Source: JAJRZL01 sp964557855 (lineage in GTDB: Bacteria; Zixibacteria; MSB-5A5; GN15; FEB-12). From it: DNA of 64,000 nt. Position numbers and translations under genes: made by a program. Numbering within the stretch: position 1 is the stretch's first letter; the number at the start of each line of letters is the position of its first letter. The stretch is from the NCBI GenBank assembly GCA_964557855.1, contig CAZLBP010000016.1, forward strand, positions 1-64,000, given 5' to 3'. A model generated the notes under the pieces. That model saw only the letters and a program-made list of their open reading frames with translations. It had not been told where the DNA came from and made no database searches. Positions 58,771 through 64,000 of the stretch are shown in pieces.

Positions 58771-61065
58771 TTGCCGGAGAAGAACAACAACGGAGCGCCT
58801 CAGCAAGAGGCCGCGTTCGCGCGCGATCTGGGGCTGTTCGATGCCACCATGATCGGGGTCGGCGCGATGATCGGCGCCGGCATTTTCGTGCTGACCGGGA
58901 TCGCCGCCGGCGAGGCCGGCCCGGCCTCGCTGCTGGCCTTCGCACTCAACGGCGTCGTGACTCTCCTGACCGCCTTCGCCTATGCCGAACTGGCCTCGGC
59001 CATTCCCCGCGCCGGGGGCGGCTACTCGTTCGTCCGTATGGCCTACCCCGGAGCGATCGGGTTCGTGGCCGGGTGGATGCTCTGGTTCGCCTATACCGTA
59101 GCCTGCAGTCTCTATGCGCTCGGCTTTGCGGGTTACTTCTGGGAGTTCTTCCTCAAATACATTCCGGGGCTGAGCGGCTTTGTGTTCAACATCGTCGGAC
59201 ATCATTTTGCTGTTCTTGGCGTGACGGTTCTGATTGGTCTTGCTTTCATAAGACTGAACGTCCGCGGCGCCGAGGTGACCGGCAAGACCGAAAACGCCCT
59301 GACCCTTTCCAAGATCGCCGTGCTGGGCATCTTTATTTTTTACGGCCTGCGCAAGATATTCGAGACGCCCACACAGACAGCCGAGAGCTTCACGCCGTTC
59401 TTTCCCGAGGGCATGGGGGGCGTGCTGATCGCCATGGGGTTGACCTTTATCGCCTTCGAAGGATATGATCTGATCGCCACCGTCGCCGAGGAAATCAAAG
59501 AACCCGAAAAGAACATCCCCCGCGCAACTTTCATAGCCCTCGGCATAACGATGATAATGTACATGTTTATCCTGTTCGTCTCACTGGGTGCAGTATCGGC
59601 CGGGGATAAGCCGTCGTGGCAGTTCCTGGGTGAATTCAAAGAAACGGCTATCGTGCGGGCCGCCGAAGATTTCATGCCCGCCATCGGCGTGGCCGTGATC
59701 GTATTCGGCGGCCTGCTGTCGACCACGTCGGCGCTGAATGCGACGGTGATGGCCGCCTCTCGAGTCGCGTTTTCGATGGGGCGGGACCAGTGGCTGCCCA
59801 AACCAATTGGGCGCATCCATGCCGTGCGCCATACTCCACACGTCGCCATTGTGGCAACGGGAGCGATCTTACTAGTCATGGCCGTGACGTTGCCTATCGA
59901 AGCGGTGGGGTCGGCAGCCAGTCTTATGTTTCTGTTGACCTTCGCTATGGTTAATCTGTCGGTGATTGTTCTGCGTCGCAAGTATCCCGATATTCCGCGG
60001 CGCTATCGCGTCCCGTTCTATCCGGTGGTGCCGGCTCTCGGATTCGGACTGAATATCTTCCTGGCAGTCTACCAATTCAACTTCCAGCCGATTGCCTGGT
60101 ATGTCACCATCGGCTGGATAGCAGTCGGCCTATTTATCTATTTTGCTTACTCGGAAAAGCAGGCCGCACCGTTCAAACCGCAGGTGCTGTTGTCCCGTCA
60201 GAGCAGTGTCGCGGCCTCGGTGGATTCAGCTGTGCTGGTCCCTCTGCATAATCCGGATAACGTGGAAATCCTGCTGGATTTTGCTTACCCGATCGCCCGC
60301 GCCAGGGGCAGGAAACTGGTGGCAATTACCGTGGTGGTTGTGCCGCGACAGTTGCCGATCCACGACGGTCTGCGCATAGCTCACCACCGTGAGGCACTGT
60401 TGCGAAAGGCTCGCGAATATGCCTCGCAAAAGGGGTTCGAGATCGAAACGGAAGTCGTGATCGCGCATCACAGCCATGACGGCATTTTCTCGGCGGCGCG
60501 ACAGTTCAAGGCGGATGTGCTCGTCATGGGCTGGAAAGGACACTCCAATACGCGCGAACGTATTTTCGGGCAAGTGGCGGATCAGATTATCCGCCATGCG
60601 CCGTGTGATCTGTTGCTATTGAAGATCGGCGAGAAACGAACGTTTGAAACCTGTCTGTTTCCGACCTCGGGCGGACCGCACGCTAAACTGGCGGCGTTCA
60701 TGCTTGACGAACTGGCGGCGGCACATGATATGAAAGTGACAACGGCCTATGTTGTACCGGAAGGGGCCACTGACGAGCAGCGCGAAACGGGAATGCATTG
60801 GATCGATGAGACGTTGTCACACGTACAGCACCACGACAAATTCGAGAAGGACTTGATTGAATCGCGTTCCGTTGCCGGCGGGCTGGCGCTGGCCAGTCGC
60901 GGGTTCGATCTGCTGGTGATCGGCGCCGCCAAAGAACCGTTTTTCCGGAAAGTGCTGTTTGGCGAGATCCCCGAGAAGGTCGCGCGGTTCTCACCGACCT
61001 CCGTATTGGTCGTGAAGCAGCACGAGGGTCACATGAAGTCGTTGTTAAAGAGGGCGTTCGGGTAA
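58771..61065 (+). CDS. APC-family amino acid permease fused to two universal stress protein domains
   Basis: Inner-membrane transporter with a large cytoplasmic regulatory part. TTG 58771 has AAGGA eight bases upstream. Residues 15-460 hold about 12 helices of the amino acid-polyamine-organocation family, starting with the unwound helix-1 motif MIGVGAMIGAGIFVLTGIAAG. Residues about 475-620 and 625-760 are UspA-like domains: the first ends in VLVMGWKGHSNTRERIFG and DQIIRHAPCDLLLLK, the second in DLLVIGAAKEPFFRKVLFGEIPEKVARFSPTSVLVVK, given here in parts. Length 764. The substrate cannot be told. The fusion suggests that nucleotide binding by the Usp domains controls transport. Confidence 0.87.
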   Translation: MPEKNNNGAPQQEAAFARDLGLFDATMIGVGAMIGAGIFVLTGIAAGEAGPASLLAFALNGVVTLLTAFAYAELASAIPRAGGGYSFVRMAYPGAIGFVAGWMLWFAYTVACSLYALGFAGYFWEFFLKYIPGLSGFVFNIVGHHFAVLGVTVLIGLAFIRLNVRGAEVTGKTENALTLSKIAVLGIFIFYGLRKIFETPTQTAESFTPFFPEGMGGVLIAMGLTFIAFEGYDLIATVAEEIKEPEKNIPRATFIALGITMIMYMFILFVSLGAVSAGDKPSWQFLGEFKETAIVRAAEDFMPAIGVAVIVFGGLLSTTSALNATVMAASRVAFSMGRDQWLPKPIGRIHAVRHTPHVAIVATGAILLVMAVTLPIEAVGSAASLMFLLTFAMVNLSVIVLRRKYPDIPRRYRVPFYPVVPALGFGLNIFLAVYQFNFQPIAWYVTIGWIAVGLFIYFAYSEKQAAPFKPQVLLSRQSSVAASVDSAVLVPLHNPDNVEILLDFAYPIARARGRKLVAITVVVVPRQLPIHDGLRIAHHREALLRKAREYASQKGFEIETEVVIAHHSHDGIFSAARQFKADVLVMGWKGHSNTRERIFGQVADQIIRHAPCDLLLLKIGEKRTFETCLFPTSGGPHAKLAAFMLDELAAAHDMKVTTAYVVPEGATDEQRETGMHWIDETLSHVQHHDKFEKDLIESRSVAGGLALASRGFDLLVIGAAKEPFFRKVLFGEIPEKVARFSPTSVLVVKQHEGHMKSLLKRAFG

Positions 61066-61077
61066 GAAATCGCCCGG

Positions 61078-61578
61078 CTATTCCATAGCTTTAATAGCGC
61101 GGATCACTTCGCCGGGGGACTGAACGGACATCAGTTCCTCGCGGAATGATTCGTATCGGAGCATTTCGACGAGGGCTTTGAAGACTTTAAGATAGAGGGT
61201 GTCATCGTAGGGCGGGGCAGCCATGACAAAAAAGAGATGAACCGGTTTATTATCGGGAGCGTCGAAATCATATCCTTTGGTCGATCGCGCAAAAGCAATC
61301 ATAAACTCGGTAGCATGTTTGGATCGGATGTGGGGAAAAGCGATGCCGTCGCCGATGGCCGTCGTCGCCTTCTTTTCGCGATTGATGAAATCGATCAGCA
61401 GTTTGTTGCGATTGCCGACTCGGAAATGTTTATCCAGCAAGTCGACCAGTTCGCTCAATATTTCTTTTTTGGCATCCTCACGCCGACGTTCGACGGACTC
61501 ATCTTCCTCGGGCGGATCGATTTCCGTGGACATTTCCAGTTGGATCAATGATTCTTTTATGTAGCGCGATATGTTCAT
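61078..61578 (-). CDS. EIIA-Ntr-like phosphotransferase (PTS_EIIA_2) domain protein
   Basis: Cytoplasmic phosphocarrier of the PTS fructose/nitrogen EIIA family. The phosphorylated His is H83 in GIAFPHIRSKH, and MSVQSPGEVIRAI near the C-terminus matches the last helix. A charged N-terminal extension (residues 15-40, DPPEEDESVERRREDAKKE) is not part of the standard domain. Length 166 residues. No PTS permease, HPr or enzyme I lies nearby, so a regulatory role, as with PtsN, is likely. It faces the APC-USP gene convergently with a 12-base gap. Confidence 0.85.
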   Translation of the reverse strand: MNISRYIKESLIQLEMSTEIDPPEEDESVERRREDAKKEILSELVDLLDKHFRVGNRNKLLIDFINREKKATTAIGDGIAFPHIRSKHATEFMIAFARSTKGYDFDAPDNKPVHLFFVMAAPPYDDTLYLKVFKALVEMLRYESFREELMSVQSPGEVIRAIKAME

Positions 61579-61862
61579 ATTGTTGGTGTCGGTCCATTAC
61601 TGATTCGATTTTAGGGACAAGTATAGATTTGATTCGGCTGGTTTGTCAATAGATAGAAAGGGGTGCGCAAAGAAAAGTGCGCCAGCCTAACTTATTTGTT
61701 TATAATATGTTACTTCACAGGACCGAGACTGTTGCCCCGCTCTTTTCTTGACTTGAGAACCTTTTGGAACTACCTTTTTACAAAGAAAAATGGTGTGGTG
61801 CGGTCTTTGACTTTGACCGCAAATGACGACAAGTAGAGTAAATAAGGAGATACACAGCCTTA
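61579..61862. other. Divergent intergenic region with candidate aspS promoter
   Basis: No gene is visible. A candidate aspS promoter is TTGACT (61748-61753) with a weak TACCTT (61771-61776) spaced 17. A hairpin of seven pairs, two of them G-U, around AAAGAAAA lies at about 61662-61683. AAGGAG near 61842 precedes the GTG start by about 15 bases, which is longer than usual. Confidence 0.4.
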
Positions 61863-63704
61863 GTGGTAACATTTGCAGACGTTAAGCGAACTCACACATG
61901 CGGCGAGTTGCGCCGCGAACATGTGGGAGAAACGGTCAGTCTCAATGGTTGGGTCAACAGCTACCGCAATCTGGGCGGCTTGTTTTTTATGGACCTGCGG
62001 GATCGCTATGGCCTCACGCAGGTTGTAATCAACCCCGAGTCGGTGGACAAGGCCGTCCTGGACGAAGCCAACCGTGCCCGCCACGAATATGTAGTGGCGG
62101 TAGTCGGTGAAGTACAGGACCGGCCGGACGGAACGGTCAATCCGAGGCTTGATACGGGCGAAATCGAAGTCAACGCGCAAGAGTGCTATATTCTGGCCGA
62201 GTCAAAAACACCGCCGTTCGAGATAGAAGACGAAACGAATGCCAGTGAGAAGCTGCGCCTGGAGTATCGCTACCTGGATCTGCGCCGCAAACCGCTGCAG
62301 GAGCGAATACGGTTTCGGCACGAGGCGACGATGGCGATCCGCAACAATATGAGCGGCCAGGGTTTTTATGAAATCGAAACACCGCTGCTGATCCGCTCCA
62401 CACCGGAGGGTGCTCGTGACTACGTGGTGCCGAGCCGGGTGTCAAAGGGTAAATTCTATGCGCTGCCCCAGTCACCACAATTACTGAAACAAATCCTGAT
62501 GGTCTCCGGATTCGACAAGTACTTCCAGGTTGCCCGCTGCTTGCGTGACGAAGATCTTCGCTCCGATCGGCAGCCGGAACACACACAGATCGATGTCGAG
62601 ATGTCTTTTGCGACTCCCGATGACGTGTTTGCGGTCGTGGAACGGCTCATGGTTGATCTTTTCCGAACGACGCTGGATGTCCAATTGGAGACCCCGTTTC
62701 CGCGTATAACGTTCCAGGAAGCTATGAACCGATGGGGAATAGACAAACCGGACATCCGCTTCGGGATGGAGATTGTCGATCTCACGGAGACCGTTCGAGG
62801 CTGTGACTTCAAAGTGTTCGCCGACAACGTCAAATCCGGCGGTGTCGTTAAGGGCATTGTGCTCAAAGGCGGCGGGACAATGTCCAGAAAACAAATCGAC
62901 AGCCTTACCGATGTTGCCAGGCAAGCCGGAGCGGGAGGCCTGGCATATGTTCTGCGTGCAGAGTCCGGTGACAAGTCGCCCATATTGAAATTCATCGGCG
63001 AGGAAGTGAAGGACACTTTGTGTGGCAAATCGGGCGCCGAGGTTGGGGATGCGCTGCTTATCATCTCTGACAGGGCTCTGAAGACGGAGTCGATACTGGG
63101 CCAAGTGCGGCTGTATCTGGGCCGTGAACAAAACCTGATTCAGCGAGGAGAGTGGCGGTTTCTATGGATTACGGAGTTTCCCTTGTTCGAATACGAAGAG
63201 GAGACCGGCACATTGCAGGCAGCCCACAACATCGTTTCACACCCGATGGATGAGGATATTCCGCTGGTGGAAGCCGGATTCCATTCGGAGTTGCCTCTGG
63301 CCGATCCGAATCATCCGTGGCGCAAGGCCCGAGCCAAGCAATATGATCTGGTACTGAACGGGTGGGAGATGGGCTCAGGCGGCCAACGTAACAACCGGAG
63401 AGATTTGCAGGAAAAGATACTCAATATTCTGGGCATCGACAAAGATCGCGCCGAACGCATGTTTGGGTTCTTGTTGCGGGCACTCGAATATGGTGCGCCG
63501 CCGCATGCCGGCATAGCGCTGGGGTTGGATCGATTGATGGCGTTGATGACCGGCAGCGATATGATTCGGGATGTAATTGCTTTTCCCAAGACCACCAACG
63601 CCTTGTCGCTGATGGACGGTTCGCCTTCGGAGATCGATCCGGCGCAACTGGCCGAGCTGGGGCTGGAACTAAGAAAGGAAGCCGAGGTCCATACACAGGT
63701 ATGA
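61863..63704 (+). CDS. aspS: Aspartyl-tRNA synthetase
   Basis: Class II synthetase charging tRNA-Asp, bacterial type. The N-terminal OB-fold anticodon domain (RTHTCGELRREHVGE, FFMDLRDRYGLTQVV) is followed by the catalytic core: motif 2 region FDKYFQVARCLRDEDLRSDRQ, with PEHTQIDVEMSF, the bacterial GAD insertion (about residues 290-420), and motif 3 GIALGLDRLMALM near residue 555. Length 613. GTG 61863 is the only supported in-frame start near the ribosome site. Such enzymes may be Asn-Asp non-discriminating where gatCAB is present, but that cannot be seen here. It overlaps phoH in ATGA. Confidence 0.94.
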   Translation: MVTFADVKRTHTCGELRREHVGETVSLNGWVNSYRNLGGLFFMDLRDRYGLTQVVINPESVDKAVLDEANRARHEYVVAVVGEVQDRPDGTVNPRLDTGEIEVNAQECYILAESKTPPFEIEDETNASEKLRLEYRYLDLRRKPLQERIRFRHEATMAIRNNMSGQGFYEIETPLLIRSTPEGARDYVVPSRVSKGKFYALPQSPQLLKQILMVSGFDKYFQVARCLRDEDLRSDRQPEHTQIDVEMSFATPDDVFAVVERLMVDLFRTTLDVQLETPFPRITFQEAMNRWGIDKPDIRFGMEIVDLTETVRGCDFKVFADNVKSGGVVKGIVLKGGGTMSRKQIDSLTDVARQAGAGGLAYVLRAESGDKSPILKFIGEEVKDTLCGKSGAEVGDALLIISDRALKTESILGQVRLYLGREQNLIQRGEWRFLWITEFPLFEYEEETGTLQAAHNIVSHPMDEDIPLVEAGFHSELPLADPNHPWRKARAKQYDLVLNGWEMGSGGQRNNRRDLQEKILNILGIDKDRAERMFGFLLRALEYGAPPHAGIALGLDRLMALMTGSDMIRDVIAFPKTTNALSLMDGSPSEIDPAQLAELGLELRKEAEVHTQV

Positions 63705-64000
63705 GCGTAGACAGTGAGCAGCACGTGGTCCGGTTGTTTTCCGTCGAGGGACTCGATCAGCGCCTTCTATACGGTCAAAATGACCTGTTCCTGAAAGTAA
63801 TCGAGGCCAGCCTGGGCGGCCATATCGTGGCCCGCGGCGACAAGATTCAGGTGGCCGGTCCGCCGGAAACGGTCGAACAAATCTTCCGGCTGTTTAATGA
63901 CATGATTACACGAATCAAACAGGGTAATTTCATCACCGAGCAGTACCTGACTTACGCCATTGCCATGATCAAGGAAAACGGTCTCGGCCCGGCCGACTCG
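63701..64000 (+). CDS. phoH: PhoH-family ATPase, N-terminal part (cut by window end)
   Basis: The first 100 residues are visible and the frame is open to the window edge. The sequence DLFLKVIEASLGGHIVARGD followed by KIQVAGPPETVEQIFRLFNDM is the KH-like N-terminal domain of PhoH/PhoL proteins, cytoplasmic ATPases linked to RNA metabolism and often located before ybeY. The Walker A region would lie just beyond the edge. ATG overlaps the aspS stop. Confidence 0.75.
   Translation, partial: MSVDSEQHVVRLFSVEGLDQRLLYGQNDLFLKVIEASLGGHIVARGDKIQVAGPPETVEQIFRLFNDMITRIKQGNFITEQYLTYAIAMIKENGLGPADS

Noticed and set aside
61661..61684. TGGC...TTTGC pair on the minus strand resembling a sigma54 promoter before the EIIA gene
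   Set aside because: GG to GC distance is three bases too long; the sequence is better explained by the local hairpin.
1..64000. tRNA, rRNA, insertion sequences or prophage
   Set aside because: I looked for these in the gaps between genes and saw no cloverleaf with a TTC arm, no rRNA-like sequence and no transposase or integrase motifs.

Overview
The window looks like a chromosomal scaffold piece from an uncultivated bacterium of the FCB superphylum, most like candidate phylum Zixibacteria or a close relative. This is inference. It rests on Gram-negative envelope genes (LpxL-type acyltransferase, heptosyltransferase, TolC, TonB-dependent receptor), several PorV/PorQ-like outer-membrane proteins, and secreted proteases ending in the type IX secretion-style tail with the YPNPFNP motif. 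DNA is moderately GC-rich, starts are often GTG or TTG, and genes are tightly packed. A run of exactly 100 N at 41603-41702 is an assembly gap. No rRNA, tRNA, CRISPR array, transposase or phage gene was seen.

Layout. 1-4.06 kb: end of a surface-polysaccharide locus (Wzx-type flippase, nucleotidyltransferase, CDP-glycerol glycerophosphotransferase-like enzyme, glucuronyl C5-epimerase-like protein). 4.1-11.3 kb: envelope genes (membrane-anchored gluzincin, LpxL-like acyltransferase, RND/MacB-type adaptor, FtsX/MacB permease, TolC, GT9 heptosyltransferase). 11.4-14.9 kb: a strong promoter, a small secreted acidic protein and a TPR-GAF-sigma54 activator, with three dyads around them. 15-22.8 kb: lipoate/octanoate transferase-like protein, then a TonB receptor, PorV-like protein and large lipoprotein. 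22.9-31.1 kb: GT39-TPR membrane protein and two secreted proteases (S8 and M6) with sorting tails. 31.2-34.6 kb: fur-feoA-feoB-small Cys membrane protein behind a promoter with a Fur box. 34.7-41.4 kb: a dense housekeeping operon (ecfT, truA, transaldolase, purB, psd, pssA, purS, purQ, DUF4321-like), then repeats and tatA. 41.8-46.3 kb: a hypothetical gene, then CHASE2-Ser/Thr kinase, metallophosphoesterase and FHA protein on the minus strand. 46.5-49.3 kb: a candidate structured RNA, etfA and a PKD-repeat lipoprotein. 49.5-52 kb: SPFH plus zinc-ribbon pair. 52.5-57.1 kb: secreted propeller protein and two PorV/PorQ-like proteins. 57.3-64 kb: isocitrate/isopropylmalate dehydrogenase, APC-USP-USP transporter, EIIA-Ntr-like protein, aspS and the start of phoH.

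Working together: the clearest functional units are iron uptake under Fur control, phosphatidylethanolamine synthesis (pssA/psd) inside a purine operon, an envelope efflux module lacking its ATPase, and two outer-membrane/secretion modules built around PorV-like barrels. The best candidates for something undescribed are the nested multi-hairpin RNA at 46559-46649 and the small secreted protein plus TPR-sigma54 regulator cassette at 11.4-14.9 kb.
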